From Paenibacillus cisolokensis (lineage in GTDB: Bacteria > Bacillota > Bacilli > Paenibacillales > Paenibacillaceae): a DNA stretch of 52,415 bases. Position 1 is the stretch's first letter, and each line of letters opens with the position of its first letter. The position numbers and the translations under genes are program-made. The notes below the pieces were generated by a model that saw nothing but the letters and a program-made list of their open reading frames with translations, did no database searches and was not told the DNA's origin. Of the stretch, positions 16,425 through 24,149 are shown piece after piece. The stretch spans positions 1 through 52,415 of the forward strand of contig NZ_BOVJ01000068.1 of assembly GCF_018403665.1 (NCBI RefSeq), read 5' to 3'.

Positions 16425-17296
16425 GTGAAACTGAAAATTGACGGCATTGAGCGGGAATACCGCGAGGTTAAACGGAAGGCGTCGCCCGGCGAGTTGATCA
16501 AAATTACGTACGATGGCTTCGGTTCCGGGGCGTGTGACGGTGATTATTTTAAAGTTGGAAATATCGCTAGGGTAAAGATTATGGGAGACGATGACGTCAT
16601 AGCGGACTTCAAAGGTTTAGGAAATGCTTATGTCTACAATTCTGGCACATGGCACGTCAACCATTCGGCATACGTCGTACTCGAACCGGTCGAGACGGAA
16701 ATTGACAGCCTGGTTTCCGAATTGTCCCGTCGAATCGACGAGATTATAGAAGAGGTTTCGGACCTCAAAGCGCAAATTCAAGCGCTCTTTAACGTCAAAA
16801 ATCGGCCCTGACCCGCGACGAAATCGTAGAGCGAGCGAAAAAGGACGTTGAGGGATTGGTTGCGAGATATACCGGCGCGCATTCGGAAGTAAAATTCGTC
16901 GTCAATCGCGAGAAACGAACAGTCGTCGCGCTCCGCTATTACTGCGGTGTGGTCGACAATCGCGGCATCGCAAAATGCGCGCCGGGTGACGTGTTTAATA
17001 CGCATATAGGACGTGCGATTTCGTTAAGGCGGGCGTTGGGCCTTACGGTGCCTGACGAATATCTGAACGCGCCGCAGCCGACAGAGCCGCGCGTAGGGGA
17101 TATTGTAGAGACGAGGAACGGGCCTCAAAAGGTATACGCCGTACGTCCAACGCATCGAACGGTAGGCGTATATGCGGGGCATCCGTTTGCGTGGTCAGAC
17201 GAAGGGTATACGTATATTTTTGACGGATACGAGTGGTGGTGTCTTATAAAGGACGCGGTAATCCTCGACGACAGCCGCGAAGGAGTGTCGGAATAA
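16425..17296 (+). CDS. hypothetical multidomain protein (one frame break)
   Basis: Part one (GTG behind GGAGGAATGACGA) has EYREVKRKASPGELIKITYD, a beta domain ending AYVVLEPVET and a coiled coil LVSELSRRIDEIIEEVSDLK. Part two starts LTRDEIVERAKKDVEGLVAR and has two further beta segments (ALRYYCGVVDN; VGVYAGHPFAWSDEG). The break is at A5 16797-16801. One more A gives FNVKKSALTRDEI and removes the need for the otherwise start-less second part. The product would be about 290 residues. Function unknown. Confidence 0.5.
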
Positions 17297-17508
17297 TGGA
17301 ACGACTGTACGCCGTTATCGAAATCGCGACGGGAAAACTCGCGCTCGGCAAAACGTACTATACGGAGCGCGACGCAAAACTAGCGATCAAACAGCGTATA
17401 TGGAAAGCGAAATGGCCGGAATACGCCGTCGCCACGTTTACTATTACGCCCACGATCGTCGCAACCGTCGATAAAGACGGTAAGTGGACGGGGGTGGCCG
17501 CCGAATGA
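17296..17508 (+). CDS. hypothetical protein (70 aa)
   Basis: The ATG overlaps the previous stop (TAATG). The product MERLYAVIEIATGKLALGKT, then YYTERDAKLAIKQRIWKAKW, is a beta-beta-alpha arrangement ending in a strand pair (ATFTITPTIVATVDKDG). It fits the many small phage accessory proteins that mark a supplied value or cofactor with a hairpin, but no family is recognised. Confidence 0.5.
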   Translation: MERLYAVIEIATGKLALGKTYYTERDAKLAIKQRIWKAKWPEYAVATFTITPTIVATVDKDGKWTGVAAE

Positions 17509-18083
17509 CGACGTTACCTAACATCGCTATTACGGGCCAGATTCGTAGCGGCAAAGACACTGTAGGCCGCATCCTTTTCGCAAAATACGGATATACGCGG
17601 TTTGCGTTCGGCGACGCAATCAGACGTTACGCCCGCGATATATTCCCGTCCGAGTTCGAGAATGGCCGCAAGCCCCGCGAATTATTACAATGGTTCGGCC
17701 AGACGATGCGGGAGCGCGATCCCGACGTCTGGGTCCGTAAATGTTTCGAGTCAATCGAATTCGAACGCGCTGTGACGGCCGCTTACGGCGGTCTTGGCGG
17801 CATCGAAAAATTCCACGCCGTCATTACGGATTTGCGCCAGCCGAACGAATACGAACGATGCCGGACGGAAGGTTTCGTGATCATCCGCGTTAGTGCGCCG
17901 GAAAGTCTACGTATCCACCGGGCAATTAACGCAAATGACACGTTCGATCTGCGTGATTTTTCGCACGAAACCGAGTCGTACGTTGATACATTCGCGGTCG
18001 ACTACGAAATCGAGAATACCGGAAACTGGGCGGATTTGGAGCGGAAAATTGACGAAATTATGATGCGCTATCTTCCGCAATAA
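17505..18083 (+). CDS. deoxynucleoside monophosphate kinase
   Basis: The P-loop GQIRSGKDTVGRILF is near the N-terminus. It is followed by RFAFGDAIRRYARDIFP (nucleotide-binding FGD motif), RELLQWFGQTMRERDPDVW and ITDLRQPNEYERCRTEG. This set is typical of T4 gp1-like dNMP kinases that raise dGMP, dTMP and hydroxymethyl-dCMP to diphosphates. The start ATG 17505 overlaps the previous stop (ATGA). It closes the nucleotide pathway begun by NrdEF, Dut and ThyX. Confidence 0.85.
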   Translation: MTTLPNIAITGQIRSGKDTVGRILFAKYGYTRFAFGDAIRRYARDIFPSEFENGRKPRELLQWFGQTMRERDPDVWVRKCFESIEFERAVTAAYGGLGGIEKFHAVITDLRQPNEYERCRTEGFVIIRVSAPESLRIHRAINANDTFDLRDFSHETESYVDTFAVDYEIENTGNWADLERKIDEIMMRYLPQ

Positions 18084-18405
18084 ACACGAGCCAGCCGTCC
18101 TGCTCCGCCTCAAACACGTAACGGCGGCGTTCCGGCTCGATCTGCGTACGCGCGAAGAAACGTCGCGCCGAGATATAGCCGCGCTTGTCAACGTTAGCCG
18201 CCGTCGGGTCGTTCGGATTTGCCGCGAGCTTGACCGCAATCGCACGCGCCGCTGAATCGTAGCCGAGCGCGACCCGATTGCCGGCATCCAGCGAATACAA
18301 CCGTATCAAGTCCGTTGACAAGCGCAGGCGGCAGTATTGGTCCGTCGCGACATATAGCGTAACCAACGGTATTTCTTCGATGTTGAATCGTTTAGTCACG
18401 GTCAT
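18058..18405 (-). CDS. hypothetical minus-strand protein (115 aa)
   Basis: This is the only minus-strand gene among the early genes. It begins MTVTKRFNIEEIPLVTLYVA behind CGGAG and ends overlapping the kinase stop. The middle (YCRLRLSTDLIRLYSLDAG, NRVALGYDSAARAIAVKL) has a strand-helix-strand look that recalls small swapped-hairpin DNA-binding proteins, but the match is weak. Its orientation and its divergent start next to the methyltransferase (18494) suggest a regulator or a moron gene. Function not known. Confidence 0.55.
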   Translation of the reverse strand: MTVTKRFNIEEIPLVTLYVATDQYCRLRLSTDLIRLYSLDAGNRVALGYDSAARAIAVKLAANPNDPTAANVDKRGYISARRFFARTQIEPERRRYVFEAEQDGWLVFIAEDSAS

Positions 18406-18493
18406 GTCGTAGTAACACTCCGATCAATTAGCGTTATTTACCGCAAGTATAACGTAAAACAAACGAAATTTCAAACGAAAGGGTGGCGTATTA

Positions 18494-21090
18494 TTGTCGT
18501 TTAAATATATCGAACTGTTCGCGGGGATTGGCGGGTTTCGGTCCGCATTTGATCCGTTAGGCGGCGAGTGTGTTTTCGCGTCTGAAATCGATAAGTACGC
18601 GCAAAAAGCGTACCGGGCGCTATATAACGGAGCGCCAGAGTTGCACGGGGACATAACGAAAATTGACGCGCACGATATTCCGGACCATGACGTACTGGTC
18701 GGTGGCTTTCCGTGCTTTCCGGCCGGTCAAAAGGTTATTACAGCGAAGGGCTTTGTTAATATCGAAAACATTCGCAAAGGTGACGTCGTTCTGACGCACA
18801 CAGGAAACTACCGCGAAGTCATTACGCCAATGATGAAACTGTATAACGGCGACTTATACGAAATTACGGCGAAATATTACCGCATCCCAATAAAAACAAC
18901 GTCCGAGCATCCGTTTTGGACGAAGCGAGGGTGGGTTGCGGCGAGAGACTTGACAGTGGATGATTACGTCGGGTTTCCGCTCAACAAAACGAGTGAACTG
19001 CCGAAGCAATTCACGTATACAAAGGCGATTAACCAATCTACAAGCGAAACGGTCCTGTCATCGCTACCGTTCGAGTCTCGTGACTTCTGGAAACTGATCG
19101 GCTACTGGTTGGCGGAGGGGTGGACGCAAGACACTCGTGTACGGCCGCAAGGCGTACGAAATGCTTACCGAGTAATTATGGCCGCGAATGACGCGAAACT
19201 CGCGTATATCAGCAACGTTCTTGACGTACTAAATATCCCCTATACGGTCGTACAAGAGCGGACGTGTAAAAAAGTCCATATCACTAACGTCGAGTTGTGG
19301 ATATTTATAAAACAGTTTACGAAGGGGAACACGGCCTCCGACAAGTGTATCCCGGAGTCTGTCCAGAACCTGCCAGTCGAACTGGCTGACGCATTGATTG
19401 ACGGGTATTTTAACGGCGACGGCTGTACCAACGCGGGGTACCGTCAGTTTACGTCAACTTCGCGTTGTTTACTTGAAGGCGTTCAGCGGCTGTTGTTGAA
19501 GACAGAGCGCCGCTTATATTCTTTGACGTTGAACAACGCGGCAGGAACGGCAGTTATCGAAGGGCGAAAAGTTACCACGAAAGACAGTTATATATTACGT
19601 GCAGGGCAGTCGCAAGGGCATTGCGTCGAGTTTACGGATGATTACGTATTCTTCAAAATTGATAGGATTACGAAATCACCCGTACAAAACTTACCGGTAT
19701 ATAACTTCGAAGTTGCCGTCGATAATTCGTACTGCTTGCCGATGATCGCCGTCCATAATTGCCAGGCGTTCTCTGTCGCTGGCCAACGCAAAGGATTCGA
19801 GGATACGCGGGGGACGTTATTTTCGAGATTGCACGAATCGCAAGCGTTAAACAGCCGCGCTTAATGCTGCTCGAAAACGTAAAGGGGCTGTTATCGCATG
19901 ATCGCGGCCATACGTTTGAAGTTATGTGTTCGGTGCTTAACGATATTGGATACGCGATTGATTTCCGTGTACTCAATTCGAAACACTTCGGCGTGCCTCA
20001 AAACCGCGAGCGTATTTATATCGTATGTGACCGCGACGCTGAACACGAAGCATGGAACGTTAAAGGTAACGATGTCGTTGCGAAAGCAAAGCGGAGAATA
20101 CAAGCGTTAGGTGTACGTACGTTTAACTTCGACTGGCCGGCGGAAGGCGGCGTAACGGCGCGGTTGCGTGACGTAATGGAGCCGGTCGTTGACGAGAAAT
20201 ACTACCTTTCCGAAGATAAAACGGTAAAGCTGATTGCGCAGCTCGAAGCGCGAGATAACGCAGGCAATACGGACGATTGCGAAATGGTCGGTCACGTCGA
20301 CGGAATTAAAGGGCACGACATTTGTAGGCGCGTTTACTCGTCGACAGGCATTGCACCGACAATACCAACGGGAACTAGCGGAAATACTACGCCTAAAATT
20401 GCAGAACCGCAAATCGAAAAAATCGGACACCTACCGTCAGACAACGGACAAACGGGAGCAGTTTACGGAACAAATGGAATTGCGCCGACGTGTTTGAATC
20501 AGCATGGCAATACGGTTACGAAGATCGTTGAACCTTGCGTTAACGATCGCGGCACATTACGGACAAACAGCGAGAGCATAGTAAACGCGCTTGACGCTAA
20601 TTACGCGAAAGGTCTCGATAATCACGGACAGAGAACACACGTTATGGAGCCATACACGGTTATCCAAAAAACACATAGCGCAAGTACGACGATAAAACAC
20701 GATGAAACCGGAACGCTACAAGCGGCGCGGCTTGATAAGGTTCCGCAAGTTGTAGAAGAAATCCGTCCCGTACTCACGCCTGACCGCGAAGAAAAACGCC
20801 AAAACGGACGCCGTTTCAAAGACGACGGAGAGGAATCGTTCACACTAACCGCGCAGGATAAGCACGGCGTCGCAATCGGTCATTACCCGCGCTACCGAAT
20901 CCGCAAACTAACGCCGCGCGAATGCTGGCGGTTGCAGGGCTTTGCTGACGAACAGCATGACGCGGTAGCAGCGTCCGGGGTTAGTGACAGTCAACGTTAC
21001 AAGCAAGCGGGAAACGCGGTCACAGTCAACGTAATTGCGGCAATAAGCAAGCCGTTAATTGCGAGACTTGAGGTGATCACCGTTGGATAA
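18494..21090 (+). CDS. C5-cytosine DNA methyltransferase interrupted by an intein (one frame break)
   Basis: The N-extein has motif I IELFAGIGGFRSAFDPLGG and ends DVLVGGFP. The intein (18713-19759) follows. The C-extein begins CQAFSVAGQRKGFEDTRGTL, so splicing rebuilds the catalytic GFPCQ loop. Later motifs are LMLLENVKGLLSHDRG (ENV), FGVPQNRERIYIV (QxRxR) and RKLTPRECWRLQGF with QAGNAVTVNVI at the end. The recognition region (about 20,270-20,850) has repeated GIAPT...GN...KI units, common in phage enzymes. The frame is lost at T4 19820-19823; one more T gives TLFFEIARIASVKQPRL. TTG start behind AAAGGGTGG. Confidence 0.9.
18713..19759 (+). mobile_element. LAGLIDADG intein (349 aa) in the methyltransferase active site
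   Basis: The intein starts with Cys (CFPAGQKVITAKGFVN...GDVVLTHTG, block A). It has the block B TxxH (KTTSEHPFWTKRG), two LAGLIDADG helices (LIGYWLAEGW and LIDGYFNGDG), and ends VYNFEVAVDNSYCLP...AVHN, followed by Cys+1. All splicing residues (Cys1, TxxH, His-Asn, Cys+1) are present, and both endonuclease helices keep an acidic residue (E and D). The element is therefore likely active both for splicing and homing. The intein itself is in one unbroken frame. Confidence 0.95.
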
Positions 21091-21137
21091 AGCAGAACGA
21101 TGTTTTACGCAGGTATTACGAGGGGAGTGCGTAATTA

Positions 21138-21527
21138 TTGTGTAAACACGGAGATACAGTACCGGTATTTACGATCCATAATCGTAAGACTGTTCCGGTT
21201 GACCGGTGCATTGCCGACGAAATCGCGGAATTAAACAGACGGGGCGTAGAAACGTTGGGATGCTGTTGTTCGCACTTTAATGCCGGTAAAATCGTGGAAT
21301 ACAGTAATGGTTTCGGCCGCTGGAAAGAGCATACACCGCCGCCGAGCGCATTGATTGACGAGAAAAGCGTCGATTTAGCGAAGGAACTCGGGTACGTTCC
21401 GTTTCCTTACTATTACGCAGATGGCGAGTATCGCGGCGTTTGGCAGATGCAACTTAAAACCGGAGATATTACGAATAGGCAACGTAATATCTCGGCTGAA
21501 ATTAAACAGCGGGAGGACGTAGAATAA
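21138..21527 (+). CDS. hypothetical protein with CCC-x-H motif (129 aa)
   Basis: TTG lies behind AGGGGAG. The product reads IHNRKTVPVDRCIADEIAEL, then RRGVETLGCCCSHFNAGKIV, and ends with SAEIKQREDVE. The clustered Cys and His (Cys near residue 3, Cys-Cys-Cys-Ser-His in the middle) suggest metal binding. Proteins with 'GCCSGH'-type motifs are frequent in Bacillota phages, without known function. It lies between the methyltransferase and the regulator gene. Confidence 0.55.
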   Translation: MCKHGDTVPVFTIHNRKTVPVDRCIADEIAELNRRGVETLGCCCSHFNAGKIVEYSNGFGRWKEHTPPPSALIDEKSVDLAKELGYVPFPYYYADGEYRGVWQMQLKTGDITNRQRNISAEIKQREDVE

Positions 21528-21923
21528 ATGGGACACGTTAAAATCGATACAACGAAAGACGAACGAAGATTGACGCAAACTTACGCATTAAACACGGTGG
21601 CCGGCGTTAAATCGCTGCTACGCGACCGGCACCGGATTGCGGCCCGCCGATTTAAGGGCGATACGGCAGCGTCCGATATTTTGATCGATTTGCACAGCGC
21701 GATTGAGAGCGCCGGCCTTACGGATCGGCAGGCGGAAGCGATTGCGCTTGTGTACGGGCTGGACGTTACGCAAGAGACGGCGGCCCGCGTTATGGGGATT
21801 ACGCAACCGAGCGTAAATATAACGGTCGAATCCGCCGTCGAAAAAATCGCGGCCGTATTTAAACGCTGGGACTACGGTGAGGTAACAGTGACCACCGAAG
21901 AGGAGGCGACAGGCGACCGATGA
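21528..21923 (+). CDS. sigma region 4-like transcription regulator
   Basis: The 131-residue protein has a region-4-type helix-turn-helix: AGLTDRQAEAIALVYGLDVT, then QETAARVMGITQPSVNITVE and SAVEKIAAVFKRWD. This matches late-gene activators of Gram-positive phages that look like small sigma factors. It stands at the end of the early genes, just before the switch region, the usual position for a late regulator. The ATG follows the preceding TAA at once, behind GGGAGG. Confidence 0.7.
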   Translation: MGHVKIDTTKDERRLTQTYALNTVAGVKSLLRDRHRIAARRFKGDTAASDILIDLHSAIESAGLTDRQAEAIALVYGLDVTQETAARVMGITQPSVNITVESAVEKIAAVFKRWDYGEVTVTTEEEATGDR

Positions 21924-22447
21924 TATTTAACGTAGGTGACGTAATTGACTACGGGGGCCGACGCTACAATACCGCCAATCGGGACGAAAGAATCGCGCTA
22001 ATCGGTAGCGTTATCGAAAACGGAGGAATAACTGACCCGGCGCATCTCGAGCGTTTAGCCGACGCGATACTTTACGAAGAATTGACGGATCCGAATCCGT
22101 ATAAGACCGCTCAAACGGAATATCCGTTTTTTAGCGAGTCACAGTTAAACCACCGACACGAACGCGAGGTTTCGTTATGGGTCGCGGAGAACGTAGGCGT
22201 AGACGGCGCGGATCATCGGCCGAATAAACGGAGGAGACGCAGCAAGCGAGAAAATGCGTTTATGGACCGTGGCATACGCGTTAAAAACGCCGAACGAAAG
22301 GCGCAATATAGACGTGATACTTCGCCGGGGCCGGTCATTTCGTACAACGTGACGGACCGGGGACTGACGGAATCGTTCGTCATGGCGGCGCGTCAAGGCG
22401 GGCGGTGGCGGGAACTGGCGGGTAGATATCGGTATGCGGACGGTTGA
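21920..22447 (+). CDS. hypothetical protein (175 aa)
   Basis: The start overlaps the previous stop (ATGA) behind GAGGAGG. The N-terminal half is an acidic alpha/beta region (MIFNVGDVIDYGGRRYNTAN, ILYEELTDPNPYKTAQTEY). The C-terminal half is strikingly basic (NKRRRRSKRE), with RYRYADG at the end. It may bind nucleic acid. Its stop overlaps the -35 box of the promoter at 22444, the last coding base before the CRISPR-repeat RNA. Confidence 0.55.
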   Translation: MIFNVGDVIDYGGRRYNTANRDERIALIGSVIENGGITDPAHLERLADAILYEELTDPNPYKTAQTEYPFFSESQLNHRHEREVSLWVAENVGVDGADHRPNKRRRRSKRENAFMDRGIRVKNAERKAQYRRDTSPGPVISYNVTDRGLTESFVMAARQGGRWRELAGRYRYADG

Positions 22448-22472
22448 CAATCGTCGGAATACGTATTATATT
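22444..22472 (+). promoter_or_regulatory. consensus sigma-A promoter in front of the CRISPR repeat
   Basis: TTGACA (22444-22449), a 17-base spacer, then TATATT (22467-22472). The predicted start lies near 22479-22481, at the first base of the CRISPR-like repeat. No plus-strand gene follows until 23430 and a hairpin follows at once, so the promoter appears dedicated to a short RNA. Confidence 0.75.
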
Positions 22473-22480
22473 CGAAGTAT

Positions 22481-22512
22481 GTCGCCCGTCGTGCGCGGGC
22501 GGGGATTGAAAC
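22481..22512 (+). CRISPR. solitary 32-nt type I-C-like CRISPR repeat
   Basis: The 32-base unit opens GTCGCCCG and closes GGGGATTGAAAC. CGCCCG pairs with CGGGCG across the loop. Type I-C repeats are 32 nt, begin GTCGC, hold a central stem and end in GTGGATTGAAAC or a close form. This unit differs at the T of GTGG. No second repeat follows within the next kilobase, so it is not an array. Confidence 0.8.
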
Positions 22513-22530
22513 AGCGTTAATACGTAAAAA

Positions 22531-22559
22531 GACAAAGGACCCGTTTAGGGTCTTTTGTC
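22531..22559. terminator. bidirectional hairpin terminator
   Basis: GACAAAGGACCC pairs with GGGTCTTTTGTC around GTTTA (12 bp, one G-U). On the minus strand it is followed by TTTTT, a good terminator for the zinc-finger gene. On the plus strand only ATTTAA follows. Confidence 0.7.
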
Positions 22560-22806
22560 ATTTAACGCGCCGATGGGCATAATACTCCTGACACCGACGG
22601 CAATGCTGCGGCTTGCCCCGATGCGTTTCGTTTGGCTCCGTCCATTCGCGGCCGCATTGCGGGCACCGTCCTTCCAACCGCATCAGCGCCCGCTTGTGCG
22701 CCTTGTGATCGCGATAACGGCACTTCGGCGCGCAATAATAGTGATCAAACCGCAGCGGCGCAAAAGATTTACCGCAGCCTGGAGCCCTACAAATGCGGGT
22801 TTCCAA
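22558..22806 (-). CDS. double zinc-finger protein (82 aa)
   Basis: Four Cys pairs are present: ICRAPGCGKSF, YYCAPKCRYRD, GRCPQCGREW and QHCRRCQEYY. They probably form two zinc sites. The rest is rich in Arg and His, which suggests nucleic-acid binding. The start is a TTG (CAA at 22804-22806 on the plus strand) behind GGGGGCGGAGGA. It ends directly in the shared terminator with the CRISPR-repeat RNA, which points toward it. Role unknown; a host-takeover or regulatory protein is possible. Confidence 0.6.
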   Translation of the reverse strand: METRICRAPGCGKSFAPLRFDHYYCAPKCRYRDHKAHKRALMRLEGRCPQCGREWTEPNETHRGKPQHCRRCQEYYAHRRVK

Positions 22807-22860
22807 TCCTCCGCCCCCTTTACTTTACTTTGATAATAGTAGATTCGCCCTAAATAATAA

Positions 22861-22884
22861 AGAGCCTGGTATATACCCGGCTCT
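22861..22884 (-). terminator. terminator behind the 120-aa minus-strand gene
   Basis: AGAGCC...GGCTCT with an inner GGTATATACC palindrome. On the minus strand the hairpin is followed by TTATTATTT. Confidence 0.6.
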
Positions 22885-22893
22885 CTTCTTCTT

Positions 22894-23256
22894 CTACCGC
22901 TGATCGTAGTAAGCCTGCGCAAGGGCGACGATCTGCCAAAATGTTGCTGGGTCCTCATTCATTTTTACAAGCCCTTTAGGGCCAACATCCCACATGGATG
23001 TTGAGACGGTATACCCAACGCGTACAGCTTTACGGATGATCGCAGGCACCACGGCGAATTCCCGTCTGGTGTTTACTCTATAACACCATCCGCACCAAGG
23101 CTTGCCAGTCATTCCAAACTCCTCATCCCACAGTTCAAAGATTGCCTTGAGCTCGTCCCTTGGGGTTTTATCCCCATCTGGCGTTTCGATATGCAAGAAA
23201 AATCTTGCATACGAATTGGCTCCTCCGCGTACTGTTCCGAGATTTTTGATTTCCAC
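22894..23256 (-). CDS. hypothetical switch-region protein (120 aa)
   Basis: The product starts MEIKNLGTVRGGANSYARFF behind AGGAGAAG. It contains an acidic helix DELKAIFELWDEEFG, CGWCYRVNTRREFAVVP, and ends QIVALAQAYYDQR. I recognise no family. It has its own consensus minus-strand promoter (23332-23360) and terminator, so it is expressed as a single gene from the lysogeny-type switch. Accessory proteins in this position are often superinfection-exclusion, toxin or anti-defence factors. Confidence 0.6.
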   Translation of the reverse strand: MEIKNLGTVRGGANSYARFFLHIETPDGDKTPRDELKAIFELWDEEFGMTGKPWCGWCYRVNTRREFAVVPAIIRKAVRVGYTVSTSMWDVGPKGLVKMNEDPATFWQIVALAQAYYDQR

Positions 23257-23331
23257 TATTCATCTTCTCCTCTCACGCCGCCTCCCTTGCGGTGAGGTCT
23301 TATGCGGTATAATGTTTCACTTTCTGAATAT

Positions 23332-23360
23332 AATATACCACTTTAGAAATATGGTGTCAA
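23332..23360 (-). promoter_or_regulatory. minus-strand sigma-A promoter
   Basis: Read on the minus strand: TTGACA, 17 bases, TATATT. It fires toward the 120-aa gene and is back to back with the plus promoter at 23370, only 9 bases away. The region also contains several A/T-rich imperfect palindromes, suitable for repressor binding. Confidence 0.65.
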
Positions 23361-23369
23361 CAAAAATAT

Positions 23370-23398
23370 TTGCGTTTTGAAATACTTAATTTTATAAT
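23370..23398 (+). promoter_or_regulatory. plus-strand promoter of the XRE-type regulator
   Basis: TTGCGT (23370-23375), 17 bases, TATAAT (23393-23398). It is placed 31 bases before the ATG of the helix-turn-helix gene. Confidence 0.6.
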
Positions 23399-23429
23399 TA
23401 GAAACAAATATACCGAAGGGGGAAGTGTG

Positions 23430-23650
23430 ATGGGTTTTTCGTACAAACCGCTTTGGCGGTTACTCGTCGACAAAGAGATGACGAAGACTGAATTTCGGGA
23501 GGCGGTCGGGATCGGCACGGCACAGCTTGCAAAATGGGGAAGGATGAATATGTATCGATGGAGGTTTTGGACCGGATTTGCACGTATTTCCAAGTGCAGC
23601 CGAACGAAATTATCGAACACAAGGCGGATAAGGGTGATAACGGACAGTAA
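23430..23650 (+). CDS. XRE/Cro-type helix-turn-helix regulator (one frame break)
   Basis: The start is ATG behind GGGGGAAG. The product MGFSYKPLWRLLVDKEMTKT, then EFREAVGIGTAQLAK, and after restoring one A to A4 23531-23534, MGKDEYVSMEVLDRICTYFQ and VQPNEIIEHK, is the complete 73-residue Cro-like family found in many Bacillota. It binds operators as a dimer. The divergent promoters just upstream make it the best candidate for the lysis-lysogeny or early switch regulator here. A clear terminator follows. Confidence 0.8.
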
Positions 23651-23653
23651 AAA

Positions 23654-23686
23654 GCAGGCGGCTTATTGCCGGCCTGCCCTTTTTTA
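23654..23686 (+). terminator. rho-independent terminator
   Basis: GCAGGC-GGC pairs with GCC-GGCCTGC (one bulge) and is followed by CCTTTTTT. It lies 4 bases after the regulator stop. Confidence 0.8.
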
Positions 23687-23743
23687 TTAATCGACCTCGA
23701 CGATCTTTTTGGACGCTTTAATCACTCCTTGTTTTGTTTGGAA

Positions 23744-23765
23744 GGGGCCGAAGCCCCGTTATTAT
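23744..23765. terminator. weak hairpin terminator
   Basis: GGGGC-CGAA-GCCCC followed by GTTATTATTTTA. It lies between converging genes and may stop either direction. Confidence 0.4.
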
Positions 23766-23792
23766 TTTAGGTTTCGTCCGCTGGCGGGGGAT

Positions 23793-24041
23793 TTACATGT
23801 TCTCCAGCTCATCCGTCCAGAGCTGGTAGAATCCGTAACTGCCGATCCGTTCGAGAACGAAGTCCTCTTCCGTTGGTTCGACGCCGTACCATTTTGCCGT
23901 CGTGACTACTTCGCCGTCCGGCGTCTCTATCGTGATATCCTGTTGCGTGTAGGCTAATTCGTCCCGCGCGATCTGCTTCGCTTCCTCTAACGTTGCCGCC
24001 GTTGCATTCCCTGCCCCAGTGTTAAAGTTGACTTTGTACAT
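23793..24041 (-). CDS. hypothetical small protein (82 aa)
   Basis: The start ATG (CAT at 24039-24041) is behind AGGAGGG. The product MYKVNFNTGAGNATAATLEE, then AKQIARDELAYTQQDITIET and EVVTTAKWYGV, is an alpha/beta domain like small 'YkuJ or dsDNA-mimic' size proteins, though without a real match. It is acidic (EPTEEDFVLERI, LWTDELENM). Transcription comes from the operator-controlled promoter at 24093-24123. Acidic small proteins under phage operators can be DNA mimics or anti-defence proteins; nothing here proves that. Confidence 0.6.
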   Translation of the reverse strand: MYKVNFNTGAGNATAATLEEAKQIARDELAYTQQDITIETPDGEVVTTAKWYGVEPTEEDFVLERIGSYGFYQLWTDELENM

Positions 24042-24092
24042 TTTACACCCTCCTAGATTTAGTTTTGTTTGTCGTCCCTTGCTGTTGTCTTT

Positions 24093-24123
24093 ATTATAGC
24101 ATGACACCTATACAATGTATAGG
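24093..24123 (-). promoter_or_regulatory. promoter with overlapping operator, copy 1
   Basis: On the minus strand: TATACA, 17 bases, TATAAT (24098-24093). A perfect 17-bp palindrome, CCTATACAATGTATAGG (24107-24123), covers the -35. The same module is repeated at 24776-24806. Confidence 0.7.
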
Positions 24124-24149
24124 GGAACAATATACGAACAAACTGTGAA

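Larger units (their letters stand above)
22479..22562 (+). ncRNA. candidate RNA anti-CRISPR (solitary-repeat small RNA)
   Basis: The predicted transcript of about 80 nt consists of one type I-C-like repeat at its 5' end, an 18-base spacer (AGCGTTAATACGTAAAAA) and a 12-bp hairpin. Racrs reported from phages are solitary repeat units expressed from strong promoters. They mimic the crRNA repeat and sequester Cas proteins in dead complexes. Here the predicted start falls on the repeat itself. The U-tract after the hairpin on this strand is weak, so the 3' end is uncertain. Function is inferred from architecture only. Confidence 0.55.

Noticed and set aside
16856..17296. Independent gene with a CTG or TTG start
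   Set aside because: No ribosome site. One added A at 16797-16801 fuses it to the 16425 gene with a sensible joint.
21083..21145. A 20-aa ORF overlapping the methyltransferase end
   Set aside because: Too short, with no separate signal beyond chance; it may only be a leader for the gene at 21138.
22481..22512. A CRISPR array
   Set aside because: Only one repeat is present. No second or degenerate copy follows and there are no cas genes, so it is a solitary unit and not an array.
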